Below are positions 9,419 through 18,739 of a stretch of DNA of 64,000 nucleotides, one piece after another. The translations under genes were made by a program, and so were the position numbers. Under the pieces are notes generated by a model. The model saw only the letters and a list, made by a program, of their open reading frames with translations, was not told where the DNA came from and did not search any database. Source of the DNA: Sphingobacteriia bacterium (GTDB taxonomy: Bacteria; Bacteroidota; Bacteroidia; Chitinophagales; Chitinophagaceae); contig RDZY01000015.1 in the NCBI GenBank assembly GCA_004294135.1, positions 1 to 64,000 of the forward strand. Direction: 5' to 3'. Positions within the stretch are counted from its first letter, which is position 1. Each line of letters opens with the position of its first letter.

Positions 9419-10570
9419 TTATTGGGCATTTTGAGAAAGTTCAGCAATGGCATCTTTAAGCGCATCTAGAAATTCGTCGCATTGTTTTCGAGTGATGGCC
9501 AATGATGGTAACAAACGAATGGTGTTGGGTTTAGCTTCTCCAGTAAACACATTAAAATCAGTCAATAATTTTTTCTTAAGCCCCTTCAAATGTTCAGGTG
9601 TATCAAAGCCAATCATCAATCCCCTACCCCTCAAATTTTCAATTCCATTGATGGTTTTGAGTTGACTCATTAAGTACATCCCTCTTTGTTTGGCCATACT
9701 GATTAAGTTCTCTTTTTCTATCACTTCCAGTACTGCTAATGCAGCAGCGCAGGCCAAATGATTGCCTCCAAATGTGGTACCCAACATGCCATGCTTGGGT
9801 TGAATATGGGGTGCAATTAAAATTCCACCAATAGGAAATCCGTTGCCCATACCTTTTGCCATAGCGTAAATATCTGCATGAACCCCGGCTGCATCATGTG
9901 CAAAAAATTGACCCGATCTTCCGTAGCCGCATTGCACACTGTCTGCAATATATACTGCACCTGCATCATCGCACAAAGTTCTAATCAAGCGTAAAAACGA
10001 ATCGGTTGCAGCAATGATACCACCCACACCTTGTATGCCTTCAACAATAACTGCTGCAATGGTTTCACCTTGTTTTTGAAAGCAGTTTTTTAAAGCATCT
10101 TCATCATTAAAAGGCAGAAAAATAATATTATCTGTCTCGTTTACAGGCGCCACAATAGATTTGTTATCAGTAGCGGCTACTGCTAAAGAAGTTCTTCCGT
10201 GAAAAGATTTGCTGAATGCAATAATTTTTTTACGCCCCGTGTGAAAGGAGGCTAATTTAAGTGCATTTTCATTGGCTTCGGCGCCGCTGTTGCAAAGAAA
10301 CAACTGGTAATCGGTCTTACCACTTAACAAGCCCAACTTATATGCCAGTTCTTGTTGAAGCGGTATTTGAATTGAATTGGAATAGAAAGCAATTTTTCCT
10401 AGTTGATCTTCTATACGCTTCACCCAATGCGGATGGGTATGTCCGATACTAATTACTGCATGACCGCCATACATATCTAAATACTGAACCCCATTATTAT
10501 CCCATACATAAGATCCCAGTGCGCGGGTAATGGTAATATCATTTAAGGGGTAAACGTCGAATAACTTCAT
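9419..10570 (-). CDS. argD: Acylornithine aminotransferase
   Basis: This class III PLP-dependent aminotransferase (383 residues) converts N-acyl-glutamate semialdehyde to N-acyl-ornithine using glutamate as amino donor. Visible segments are FLCNSGAEANENALKLA (phosphate-binding region), FHGRTSL, and YAMAKGMGNGFPIGG, whose lysine forms the Schiff base with PLP. The stop is ten bases before the transcarbamylase start, and the start codon is separated from the argC stop by a single base. Whether acetyl or succinyl intermediates are used cannot be read from this protein alone. The operon context leaves little doubt about the arginine role. Confidence 0.95.
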   Translation of the reverse strand: MKLFDVYPLNDITITRALGSYVWDNNGVQYLDMYGGHAVISIGHTHPHWVKRIEDQLGKIAFYSNSIQIPLQQELAYKLGLLSGKTDYQLFLCNSGAEANENALKLASFHTGRKKIIAFSKSFHGRTSLAVAATDNKSIVAPVNETDNIIFLPFNDEDALKNCFQKQGETIAAVIVEGIQGVGGIIAATDSFLRLIRTLCDDAGAVYIADSVQCGYGRSGQFFAHDAAGVHADIYAMAKGMGNGFPIGGILIAPHIQPKHGMLGTTFGGNHLACAAALAVLEVIEKENLISMAKQRGMYLMSQLKTINGIENLRGRGLMIGFDTPEHLKGLKKKLLTDFNVFTGEAKPNTIRLLPSLAITRKQCDEFLDALKDAIAELSQNAQ

Positions 10571-10571
10571 A

Positions 10572-11567
10572 CTAAAAATAGTTTGCTTTTAATTTAAGTC
10601 CATTGGTTTCATCTAATCCAAACATCAGGTTCATATTCTGTAAAGCTTGTCCGCTGGCACCTTTTAATAAATTATCGATGGTACTGTGAATGGCTAATTT
10701 ATCACCTTGCTTTTCTACGTGTATTAGGCACTTATTGGTATTTACTACCTGCTTTAAATCAATCATTGTTTCACTGATATGCGTGAAAGCAGCCGCTTCA
10801 TAAAAACGATGGTAGATTTTTTTTACTTCAGCTATTGGAAGCCCACAATCTACAATAGAACTCACATAAATACCACGGGTAAAATCGCCTCTCCAAGGTA
10901 CAAATCTCACCCCCCTTCCCTCACCTGTTGCGGATAGTGGCTCATCTTTCTGCAATTGATTAATAGATTGTGTAATCTCGTTAATATGCTGGTGAGCTAA
11001 AGATTTATACGCCTGTATATTATTGGCTCTCCAACTAAAATGCGAAGTATTACTCATTCCTTGCCCTGCACCCGTAGACCCTGTAATACCCGTTGTATAT
11101 ACATCTCCCAACATACCTGCATTGGCCAATGGTAATAATCCCAACTGAATAGCAGTAGCAAAACAACCGGGATTGGCAATATTATTAGCTTGTTGAATGG
11201 CTTGCTTATTTAATTCGGGTAGTCCGTAAATAAATGTTTTATTGGCTATTTGCGAGTGAGGGATCAGTCGGAAATCTTGCGACAAGTCAATTATTTTAAC
11301 GGTATCTGGAATAGGATTAGCGGCTAAAAATTTAGCTGCATCACCATGCCCAACACACAAAAACAATACGTCTATATCAGTACTTAATTCGTGACTGAAT
11401 TTCATTTGGGTATCGCCCAATAAATCGGCGTGTACCTGATGCAAAAAATTACCTGCATTGCTGCTGCTGTGTACAAATGCAAGTGATACTTGAAGATGAT
11501 TTAACAAGAGCCTTATTAACTCACCGCCTGTATAACCAGCACCTCCTATAATTCCTGCCTTAATCAT
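10572..11567 (-). CDS. argC: N-acyl-gamma-glutamyl-phosphate reductase
   Basis: This NADPH-dependent reductase turns acylglutamyl phosphate into the semialdehyde, the third step of arginine synthesis. The start at 11567 gives MIKAGIIGGAGYTGGELI, the usual N-terminal Rossmann motif, and its ATG overlaps the argG stop by eight bases; the longer open frame upstream is not needed. The catalytic cysteine is in ANPGCFATA near residue 130. SFVPWRGDFTRGI-type residues (here RFVPWRGDFTRG) and SGQALQNMNLMFG close the protein. The 331-residue length is normal for the family. Confidence 0.95.
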   Translation of the reverse strand: MIKAGIIGGAGYTGGELIRLLLNHLQVSLAFVHSSSNAGNFLHQVHADLLGDTQMKFSHELSTDIDVLFLCVGHGDAAKFLAANPIPDTVKIIDLSQDFRLIPHSQIANKTFIYGLPELNKQAIQQANNIANPGCFATAIQLGLLPLANAGMLGDVYTTGITGSTGAGQGMSNTSHFSWRANNIQAYKSLAHQHINEITQSINQLQKDEPLSATGEGRGVRFVPWRGDFTRGIYVSSIVDCGLPIAEVKKIYHRFYEAAAFTHISETMIDLKQVVNTNKCLIHVEKQGDKLAIHSTIDNLLKGASGQALQNMNLMFGLDETNGLKLKANYF

Positions 11568-12762
11568 TTGCGGCAGATTTAATATGGTGATAAATAGCGG
11601 TTTGATTACCGAATATTTTAGAGAATCCACGAACATCTTGCCCACTCCAACCATTATTCATTTCTCCGTATTTGCCAAATTTACTACTCATTAAATCATA
11701 AGGAGATTCAATACCTATCACCTGAAAACGGTAAGGCATCAATTGAACTGACACTGTTCCAGTAACCTGCTCCTGAGAATGCAGCAGAAACGCTTCAATA
11801 TCGCGCATTACAGGATCCATTATTTGACCTTCGTGCAACCAATTACCATAAAACTGTGCCAATTGGTCTTTCCAACTCAACTGCCACTTGGTTAACACAT
11901 GTTTTTCCAATGCATGGTGTGCTTTTAGTATAATCATGGGAGCTGCAGCTTCAAAGCCAACCCTACCTTTAATGCCAATAATAGTATCTCCTACATGAAT
12001 ATCCCTACCAATTCCATAACCACCAGCAATGGATTGTATGAACTGAATGGCGTCTGCGGGATGGGTAAAATATTGTTTATTAACAAAAGTGATTTCACCT
12101 TTTTCAAAATGAATGTTGAGTTCTTCTGTCCCCATTTTTGTTACAGGTGTAGGCCAAGCTTCTTCGGGCAACAACCCTTTTGATTGAAGGGTTTCTTTTC
12201 CGCCCACACTGGTTCCCCATAAGCCTTTATTAATTGAGTAAGCTGCTTTCTCAAAATTCATTTGTACACCTTGCTCTTTCAGGTACACTATTTCGGCTTC
12301 TCTACTCAGCGATAAGTCTCTAATAGGAGTAATAATTTCAACTCCCGGAATCATGATATTAAAAATCATATCAAAGCGAACCTGATCATTTCCTGCGCCT
12401 GTGCTTCCATGGGCAACTGCCACTGCATTTAATGACTTAGCGTGTTCAGCAATATGTACGGCTTGACTCAACCTTTCTGCACTTACACTTAGCGGATAGG
12501 TATTGTTTTTTAATACATTGCCATAAATAAGAAACTTCACAATGCGATCATAATAGCTCTTCACAGCATCAATGGCAGTATGTGTTTTAACGCCCAATGA
12601 ATAAGCATGTTGCTCAACTACTTTCAATTCTTCTGCGGTAAACCCACCAGTATTTACAATTACACTATGAACTTCATAGCCTTTTTCTTTAGACAAATAG
12701 AGGGCACAATAAGTGGTATCTAAACCACCACTGAAACCGAGTACGAGTTTTTTCGACTGCAT
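11560..12762 (-). CDS. argG: Argininosuccinate synthase
   Basis: This ATP-dependent ligase joins citrulline and aspartate. The N-terminal PP-loop KLVLGFSGGLDTTYCALYL binds ATP. NINKGLWG-type residues (YSINKGLWGTS) and the GTEELNIHFEKGE stretch are also typical. The 400-residue length is standard. It is the second gene of the operon, 12 bases after the acyltransferase stop, and overlaps argC. The placement directly after the GNAT gene mirrors the arg clusters I know in other Bacteroidota. Confidence 0.96.
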   Translation of the reverse strand: MQSKKLVLGFSGGLDTTYCALYLSKEKGYEVHSVIVNTGGFTAEELKVVEQHAYSLGVKTHTAIDAVKSYYDRIVKFLIYGNVLKNNTYPLSVSAERLSQAVHIAEHAKSLNAVAVAHGSTGAGNDQVRFDMIFNIMIPGVEIITPIRDLSLSREAEIVYLKEQGVQMNFEKAAYSINKGLWGTSVGGKETLQSKGLLPEEAWPTPVTKMGTEELNIHFEKGEITFVNKQYFTHPADAIQFIQSIAGGYGIGRDIHVGDTIIGIKGRVGFEAAAPMIILKAHHALEKHVLTKWQLSWKDQLAQFYGNWLHEGQIMDPVMRDIEAFLLHSQEQVTGTVSVQLMPYRFQVIGIESPYDLMSSKFGKYGEMNNGWSGQDVRGFSKIFGNQTAIYHHIKSAAND

Positions 12763-12774
12763 GAAGTGGTTGTT

Positions 12775-13449
12775 TTAAATGGGAAAAAAATAATTAATCA
12801 ATGTTTTTTTTCTAAACCATTGAAGCATTTTACTTTGTTTTATTTTCATAAAACGCTCATAAAGTTTTGAATTCTGGTGAAACTCTTCTGAAGTTTCTGC
12901 TGGCTCAAAATGGTCCGCAGGGTCGTATAACATGGCAGTACACATACAGTTCTTACGATCTTTACTCATTAAAATATCGAAGTTGACACAGCTTTTACAT
13001 CCTGCCCAAAATTCTTGATCGTCGGTTAACTCACTATAAGTTACGGGCTCATACCCTAGATCGCTGTTAATTTTCATCACTGCCAATCCCGTTGTTAGTC
13101 CAAAAATTTTGGCTTGCGGATATTTTTTTCTAGACAGATTAAAAATGGTTCGCTTGATTTGTTTGGCAACTCCACTTTTACGATAAGCTGGTGCAACTAT
13201 TAAACCGCTATTGGCAACAAACTGTTCATGCCCCCATACTTCTATATAACAGAAACCAACCCATCTTCCATCAGGCTCTACTGCAATAACAGCTTTACCT
13301 TCTTCCATTTTCATGGACACGTATTCGGGACTTCTTTTGGCTATTCCCGTACCACGTGCTTTTGCAGAAGATTCCATTTCATCGGTAATGGTATTTGCGT
13401 AGTGTGTGTCGTTGCTATTCGCAACACGAACAATAATTGACTGTTCCAA
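12775..13449 (-). CDS. GNAT-family N-acyltransferase, candidate first enzyme of arginine synthesis
   Basis: This is a GNAT-fold acyltransferase of 224 residues. The acyl-CoA pyrophosphate loop is visible as APAYRKSGVAKQIKR near residues 85-100. The C-terminal third carries a cysteine cluster (CKSC, then CMC, about residues 148-168) that may bind metal; I infer this only from spacing. It is the first gene of the arg operon and no other glutamate N-acyltransferase gene is present. In Bacteroides thetaiotaomicron a GNAT protein beside argG has been implicated as N-succinylglutamate synthase, so that is the likely role. The only in-frame start before residue 25 is a TTG at 13449, because a stop lies just upstream. 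Confidence 0.75.
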   Translation of the reverse strand: MEQSIIVRVANSNDTHYANTITDEMESSAKARGTGIAKRSPEYVSMKMEEGKAVIAVEPDGRWVGFCYIEVWGHEQFVANSGLIVAPAYRKSGVAKQIKRTIFNLSRKKYPQAKIFGLTTGLAVMKINSDLGYEPVTYSELTDDQEFWAGCKSCVNFDILMSKDRKNCMCTAMLYDPADHFEPAETSEEFHQNSKLYERFMKIKQSKMLQWFRKKTLINYFFPI

Positions 13450-13484
13450 CGTATATAAAAATTAAAGAGAAGAAATGAAGGGTA

Positions 13485-13616
13485 TTGCCCTGTGAGAATT
13501 GCCGGAGAACTTTTCACTGATAGGGGCAAGTGCCAGTTGCTCGTCCCATCAGAAACTGCGTCGAGGTCGCGGCAAACTGCTATAAGGCAAGAAACTGTGT
13601 TCAATAGTATTTGAAC
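13485..13616 (-). ncRNA. Structured 5' leader of the arg operon
   Basis: Read on the minus strand, the untranslated leader contains a perfect hairpin (GTTCAA at 13616-13611 with TTGAAC at 13604-13599). It also holds a long stem-loop at 13552-13517 in which CTGAT-GGG pairs with CCC-ATCAG and an inner GCAA pairs with TTGC. Two copies of TTGCC (13590-13586 and 13575-13571) face two copies of GGCAA (13503-13499 and 13489-13485), allowing nested or alternative closing stems. The region is more GC-rich than its surroundings and ends about 35 bases before the start codon. It does not match a riboswitch class I can recall. A regulatory leader is the simplest reading. Confidence 0.5.
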
Positions 13617-13671
13617 CAGTAGCTGTTGAAAATTGATATATCGTATCTAATGCCATTTCAGAATTGAAGAA

Positions 13672-13706
13672 CAAATCTACAATTCTTTTAGATATAATGC
13701 ATCAAC
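13672..13706 (-). promoter_or_regulatory. Candidate arg operon promoter
   Basis: On the minus strand, TAGATTTG at 13679-13672 matches the Bacteroidota -7 element TAnnTTTG exactly. GTTG at 13706-13703 could serve as the -33 element, though the 23-base spacing is long. Transcription would begin near 13665 and give a leader of about 215 nt before the TTG start of the first arg gene. Confidence 0.4.
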
Positions 13707-13727
13707 CAGTTTAAATTTTACGTTAAA

Positions 13728-16700
13728 TTAGCTGAATAAATAAGCTACATCTTCTTTGGTAAGCGTTTTAATAAAGCCTTCATCATCTGTAATTACTTCC
13801 CGAGCTAAGTTGCGCTTTCGTTCTTGTAATTTTAAAATCTTATCCTCAACTGTATCAGTACAAATCATTCGATAAGCAAAAATATTTTTGGTTTGTCCAA
13901 TTCGGTGTGTACGATCAATGGCCTGTTGTTCAACGGCAGGATTCCACCAAGGATCTACAATATATACATAATCGGCTGCGGTCAAATTCAGTCCCACACC
14001 TCCTGCTTTCAATGAAATTAAAAATACGCGACAATTTTCATCGTTTTGAAAACGCTGTATAGCTCTTTCACGCTCATTTACTGTACTACTGCCATCAAAA
14101 TATTCATAATTAACTCCGAGTTCTTTTAGCTTCTCTTTAATTAATGCAAGCATACCGAGAAACTGTGAAAAAACCAAGGCTTTGTGATTGCTGATATTTT
14201 CTGTAATCTCCCTACCCAATTCCTCTAGTTTAACGGATACATTGGGATAGCGTTCTTCTTCTTTAATAATAGCGGGACTATCACAGATCTGTCTCAATTT
14301 CATCAATCCCTGAAGAATGGTTAATTGTGATTTTTGAATACCTTGACTTTCTACGACTCCTAAAATTTTATCGCGGTAATCGTTTCTATACGCTTCATAA
14401 ATTTTACGCTGTTCGTCGCCCATTTCACAGAATAAAATCATCTCCTGTTTTTCGGGCAAGTCTTTGGCCACCTGCTCTTTGGTTCTTCTAAGAATAAACG
14501 GATACAATAGTTTCCGCAAGTGATCTTTTTGTTCTTTTTCGCCAAACTTATCAATTGGAATAGAAAATTCTTGTTTAAAAAACTCCATACTACCAAGCAT
14601 ACCGGGGTTCAAGAAATTCATTTGCGCAAAAATATCAAACGTATTATTTTGTAATGGTGTACCACTTAAACACAACCTACTGGTGGCTTTTAATAAAGAA
14701 GCAGCTTTGGTTACCTTACTGCCTGGGTTTTTAATAGCTTGACTTTCATCTAACACCACATAATCAAAATTCAATTCTACAAACTGTTTAATATCGCTTC
14801 TTAGTGTTCCATAAGTGGTAATAATTACGTCAATACTAGCATCAGCGATGCCCTCTTTTATCCTTAATGCACCATGGTGTACATAAAAAGATAGTTCTGG
14901 TGTGAATTTTTTAATCTCATTCTGCCAGTTAAACATCAGCGTAGTAGGGCAAACAACCAATGCTTTTAAGGATCCATTTTCTGCCTTAAGATGATGTAAA
15001 AAACTCAGGGCCTGTATGGTTTTTCCCAAACCCATATCATCGGCCAATATGCCACCCCATTGCACTTCTCGTAAATAATTAAGCCACTGAAAACCACTTT
15101 CCTGATAGGGCCGCAACACAGATTGCAAATGTGCTGGAGCTGGTATGGGCTTAATATTGTGGTTATCTTTTAGTCGCTCATATTTTTCTTCCAGTTGAAA
15201 AAATAACTCTTCTTCATCCCTTTGTAAATACAATTCTTCAATTACACTAAAATGATATTTACTCAGCTTCATATTGCCTGCCTTACCATCGCCAACCCTA
15301 AATAGCAGTGCATATTTTTTAACCCATTCTTCGGGTAATATACCTAGTGTACCATCGGTAAGTTGTACAAATTGTTGTTTATTTACCAAGGCTTTTTTTA
15401 CATCATCAACGGTAACTTTCTGGTCGCCAAACTGTATTTCAACTTTGGCGTCAAACCAGTCGGTATTACTGCTGATAAAAATTTTGGTAGAAGGTTTAGC
15501 AGTATTAAAACGGAAATTTTTAAGTGCTTCAAAACCAAATACAGGGATATTCATTTCTTTTACCGCATCAATAAAAAGAAAAAACCAGTTATTTTTAAGC
15601 ACTTCTTTTCCTTTCAGTGCCAGCATATTAGATTCAATGGGTCTAACAAAACCAGAATGCAAAGACTCAATTCGTTGCATCAATTCTCGCTCCACTGCCA
15701 TATTCCGGTGAATCACCAATAATTGATCGGCGACTGGAAAAAATATTTTTTCTTTATCAGTATTGGTAATATCGTAACCTCTGTAATTAAAAATTGGATG
15801 AAAAAGTAAGTACTCCCCTTTTTCTTTCAGTAAGATTTTTAATTCGGGGCGACTGTCTCTTATTTCTTCTTTTTTTACATTGGTAAAATGAACTGCATAT
15901 TCTTTGGATAAAGGCAGAATAAATTCTTGTAGTTTTTGCGCCCAATTAAGCTCGTCAATAATCATTTTACCAGTTGGCAGAAACTTTTCCAGTTGCAGTA
16001 TATCTTCTGATTTTTTCCATGTAAAAAATTGTTGCAGGTATTGAAAAACAATCGGCGATTCACAGGCATTCTCCGTAATATTCAAATCGGCCAATGGCAG
16101 CTTAACCCTACAATCAATGATATATTGATTTTGATGATAACTGATTTCAAATTCGGGACTGATAAAATGGTCTGAAAGTGTAGCTTCTTGTAGGTTTGCG
16201 GTAGTAAAAATTTTACCCGACGGTAAATAGTAAATAAATGGAGCACCAGATAATTCCGAAAATAATTTCTTTATTTTTGGGTGTAAATATTCATTGATGA
16301 GGTGTTTTGTTTCATCAGGCAGCTCATCATTGTTTTGTTGAATAATATTTTCCCATATACCACTGAATGGAGAGTTTCTATTGAGATAGCGACTCACTTC
16401 TGCGGGCATTAGTTTGCGCAATTGTTGCAGCAACATTTTATCGTCTTCAGAAAATACTTCGGTATTCACAAATTTAGTGAGATCTAGCTTAACCGTCTTG
16501 CTGATATATTTGGTTACCCCGTCATCTGTTTCACCCTGCACTGCTTCTAGTTGAATATTTGGGTATTGTGTAGGCAGCGCCGTAATCACCAGCCCCATTT
16601 TTAAAGAGGCGACAGACGCTTCAATGGTTTTTTCTGATGCAGCAATATCTGATAAAGCATTCGATTTTGTATTGGTATTGGTATTTAGTCCAACCCTTTT

Positions 16701-17483
16701 AATGGTTGTATCAAGCACCCGGAGAAAAGGTTTTCCATCGGTATAGGTGAATTCAAATTTGCCTTTAATATCATCTGTCAACGCATACCCGTAGAGTGCT
16801 AATAATTTATTTTTTTCTTTATCCCAGTTTCGAATACTATCGAAATAAGCAGCTCCATAATTTTTAAATAGTTGTAGAAAAACAATGCCTTTATGCAAAC
16901 AGAGAGGGTGTTCAGTCTCACTATTACAAGTGCAACTGGTATCAAAATTCCGCTCCTCATTTTTTTGTAATACTACCTTATATTGTTCGTCTTCGATAGC
17001 TACAACTGCAACCACTTTTTCATTCTTTGCTTCTAATATAGTGGCTTTATTACTGCGCAAATATTCATCTACTTTTTCGAATGTTGCAGTAGAAGTAAGT
17101 AAACGCAACAACTTAATATCGAGTAATTTTATTTTCACCACCGTATGTTTTTGATCGTATACGGTTTCTTTATCACCCAGCAGATTCTTATCAAGTAAAT
17201 CTTGCAAATGAAATAAAGCACCTGCCTTGTGACGGCAGATTTCGGAGAGATTATAAGGGCAAGTACAACGAAGTGAAATGGTTTTAGGGTCTTTATATTG
17301 ATTGATATGAACTTTATAGAACGTAGCATACCCATCGTCTTTTACCCGGAAAACAATATTACCCATCAGGTCGTCCTGTTCAATCAATTCAGCATTGCCC
17401 AATGCATGAATTTTTTTTCCCCTTCGAATCACTTCTTCGGTTCCGTTATTATAAATATGTTTGACTAAATAAGGTAGTGCCAT
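13728..17483 (-). CDS. SNF2-family DNA helicase with SWIM zinc finger
   Basis: This protein has 1251 residues. A SWIM-type zinc finger lies near the N-terminus (CTCPYNLSEICRHKAG). A long variable middle region follows, then a Swi2/Snf2 ATPase: LADDMGLGKTIQALSFL (Walker A), VLDESQAIKNPGSK (DExx box), and a helicase C domain with DPWWNPAVEQQAIDRTHRIG. Such proteins remodel protein-DNA complexes using ATP; the bacterial role is usually unknown and the SWIM domain is thought to bind nucleic acid or protein. The downstream neighbour in transcription is the arg operon, across a 278-base gap with its own promoter, so it is likely a separate unit. Confidence 0.9.
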   Translation of the reverse strand: MALPYLVKHIYNNGTEEVIRRGKKIHALGNAELIEQDDLMGNIVFRVKDDGYATFYKVHINQYKDPKTISLRCTCPYNLSEICRHKAGALFHLQDLLDKNLLGDKETVYDQKHTVVKIKLLDIKLLRLLTSTATFEKVDEYLRSNKATILEAKNEKVVAVVAIEDEQYKVVLQKNEERNFDTSCTCNSETEHPLCLHKGIVFLQLFKNYGAAYFDSIRNWDKEKNKLLALYGYALTDDIKGKFEFTYTDGKPFLRVLDTTIKRVGLNTNTNTKSNALSDIAASEKTIEASVASLKMGLVITALPTQYPNIQLEAVQGETDDGVTKYISKTVKLDLTKFVNTEVFSEDDKMLLQQLRKLMPAEVSRYLNRNSPFSGIWENIIQQNNDELPDETKHLINEYLHPKIKKLFSELSGAPFIYYLPSGKIFTTANLQEATLSDHFISPEFEISYHQNQYIIDCRVKLPLADLNITENACESPIVFQYLQQFFTWKKSEDILQLEKFLPTGKMIIDELNWAQKLQEFILPLSKEYAVHFTNVKKEEIRDSRPELKILLKEKGEYLLFHPIFNYRGYDITNTDKEKIFFPVADQLLVIHRNMAVERELMQRIESLHSGFVRPIESNMLALKGKEVLKNNWFFLFIDAVKEMNIPVFGFEALKNFRFNTAKPSTKIFISSNTDWFDAKVEIQFGDQKVTVDDVKKALVNKQQFVQLTDGTLGILPEEWVKKYALLFRVGDGKAGNMKLSKYHFSVIEELYLQRDEEELFFQLEEKYERLKDNHNIKPIPAPAHLQSVLRPYQESGFQWLNYLREVQWGGILADDMGLGKTIQALSFLHHLKAENGSLKALVVCPTTLMFNWQNEIKKFTPELSFYVHHGALRIKEGIADASIDVIITTYGTLRSDIKQFVELNFDYVVLDESQAIKNPGSKVTKAASLLKATSRLCLSGTPLQNNTFDIFAQMNFLNPGMLGSMEFFKQEFSIPIDKFGEKEQKDHLRKLLYPFILRRTKEQVAKDLPEKQEMILFCEMGDEQRKIYEAYRNDYRDKILGVVESQGIQKSQLTILQGLMKLRQICDSPAIIKEEERYPNVSVKLEELGREITENISNHKALVFSQFLGMLALIKEKLKELGVNYEYFDGSSTVNERERAIQRFQNDENCRVFLISLKAGGVGLNLTAADYVYIVDPWWNPAVEQQAIDRTHRIGQTKNIFAYRMICTDTVEDKILKLQERKRNLAREVITDDEGFIKTLTKEDVAYLFS

Positions 17484-17593
17484 CGTTTTTGCATCATTGA
17501 AAAAAGACCAATTTGCAAAAGTAAAGAAAAGCAGACCGATAAACGAAGTAAAATGAAGGGATTGTGGATGAAATGTTTGTTAATAAGCTAAAA

Positions 17594-18316
17594 TCATGCA
17601 ATAACAAGGTCGCCATTGCGGTAAAAAGGTAGGATATTGGCCAGGTCGGGGCTAACACAGTACTCAAGATCAGACTCTAGCCCATAAGCAGCCAGTCGGT
17701 GCCAATGGGTGGTATGACGAATAAATGCTTTAATATCATTATGGTGTAAAGCATACATTTGTTCGGCCATCAAGCTGCTATCGCAGTGAATGGTAAAATG
17801 TTCTTTTATTCTACCAATTACGGCACCAGCAAAAAGGGTATCTTCTATGTTAAATCGGTCTTTCCAAGCAGAGCAACCGAGTATAATATTTTTCTTTTGT
17901 GTAATCAGGTGATCACAAAGTGCAGAAATATTGGGAAAAGAGCCAGTAACCACTTCAGATGCACCACTCTGTAGTGCCATATGCAATAGCCGAGTGCCAT
18001 TGGTGGTAGTGAGTACTAAGGTTTTACCCTCAATAAAAGTTCGGGAATATTCTGCAGGAGAGTTGCCATATTGCAGTCCATCAATTATTTTTCCGTCTCT
18101 TTCTCCAGCTGTGATACCGCCAGTTGTTTTTCCCAATTGAATGCACTTATCAACGGTATCAACTGGAATAATTCTACTGGCACCATTGTATAATGCAGTA
18201 GCTATAGTAGAAGTAGCCCTAAAAACGTCAATTATTACAACAATACTATTGGTAACATCATAAATGTCTAATAGACGAGGAGAAAGTATGGTATGTAGTT
18301 GAGGTTTTGTACTCAT
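17594..18316 (-). CDS. comB: ComB-like 2-phosphosulfolactate phosphatase family protein
   Basis: The 240-residue protein matches the ComB family, with VVIIDVFRATSTIATAL near the N-terminus, TAGERDGKIIDGLQYGNSP, and LVLTTTNGTRLL in the middle. ComB removes phosphate from 2-phosphosulfolactate during coenzyme M synthesis in methanogens. The family is widespread in bacteria without that pathway, so the substrate here is uncertain. No other sulfolactate genes lie nearby. It is 110 bases downstream of the SNF2 gene and 15 bases downstream of the alkyltransferase-like gene on the same strand. Confidence 0.8.
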   Translation of the reverse strand: MSTKPQLHTILSPRLLDIYDVTNSIVVIIDVFRATSTIATALYNGASRIIPVDTVDKCIQLGKTTGGITAGERDGKIIDGLQYGNSPAEYSRTFIEGKTLVLTTTNGTRLLHMALQSGASEVVTGSFPNISALCDHLITQKKNIILGCSAWKDRFNIEDTLFAGAVIGRIKEHFTIHCDSSLMAEQMYALHHNDIKAFIRHTTHWHRLAAYGLESDLEYCVSPDLANILPFYRNGDLVIA

Positions 18317-18331
18317 GGGCGCAAATATAAG

Positions 18332-18703
18332 TCAACTTAATTCTTTAGTGGGATCCCAGAATTTTTTTTCAAAATCAATAATCTGGTCCTCTACCACTTT
18401 GATTTTTTCTTTAGCCAATAATTCTTCCATTCGGGTAGGTGTAGCGAAATGCATTTTCCCAGAAAGCATCCCATTTCTATTCACCACTCTATGAGCGGGA
18501 ATATCGGGCATTTTATGAGCCGCATTCATAGCCCAGCCAACCATACGGGCACTCATTTTGGTGCCAAGAAAAAAAGCTATTGCGCCATAGGAACTAACAC
18601 GTCCTTTAGGAATCAACTTCACTACTTCAAATACTTGTTCAAAGAAAGAAATATCTCTGACGCCGCTGGGGAGTATTGTTTTAAGTGAAGAAGAAGTTTT
18701 CAT
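18332..18703 (-). CDS. Alkyltransferase-like protein (ATL), MGMT fold without the acceptor cysteine
   Basis: The 123-residue protein has the C-terminal DNA-binding domain of O6-alkylguanine-DNA alkyltransferases: VFEVVKLIPKGRVSSYGAIA, then VGWAMNAA, then the active-site region. The catalytic PCHR is replaced by PAHR (DIPAHRVVNRNG), so it cannot accept the alkyl group. Proteins of this type (ATL) bind alkylated guanine and hand the lesion to nucleotide excision repair. The conserved tyrosine and the arginine of the helix-turn-helix (SARMVGWAM) are kept. It is transcribed just ahead of the ComB-like gene. Confidence 0.88.
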   Translation of the reverse strand: MKTSSSLKTILPSGVRDISFFEQVFEVVKLIPKGRVSSYGAIAFFLGTKMSARMVGWAMNAAHKMPDIPAHRVVNRNGMLSGKMHFATPTRMEELLAKEKIKVVEDQIIDFEKKFWDPTKELS

Positions 18704-18739
18704 TTAGAAATAATTTATGATTTTTCTATATCAAAAAAT

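Noticed and set aside
13341-13604. Leader peptide for the arg operon
   Set aside because: The open frame runs through the structured leader and into argA in another frame without an arginine run or plausible peptide end.
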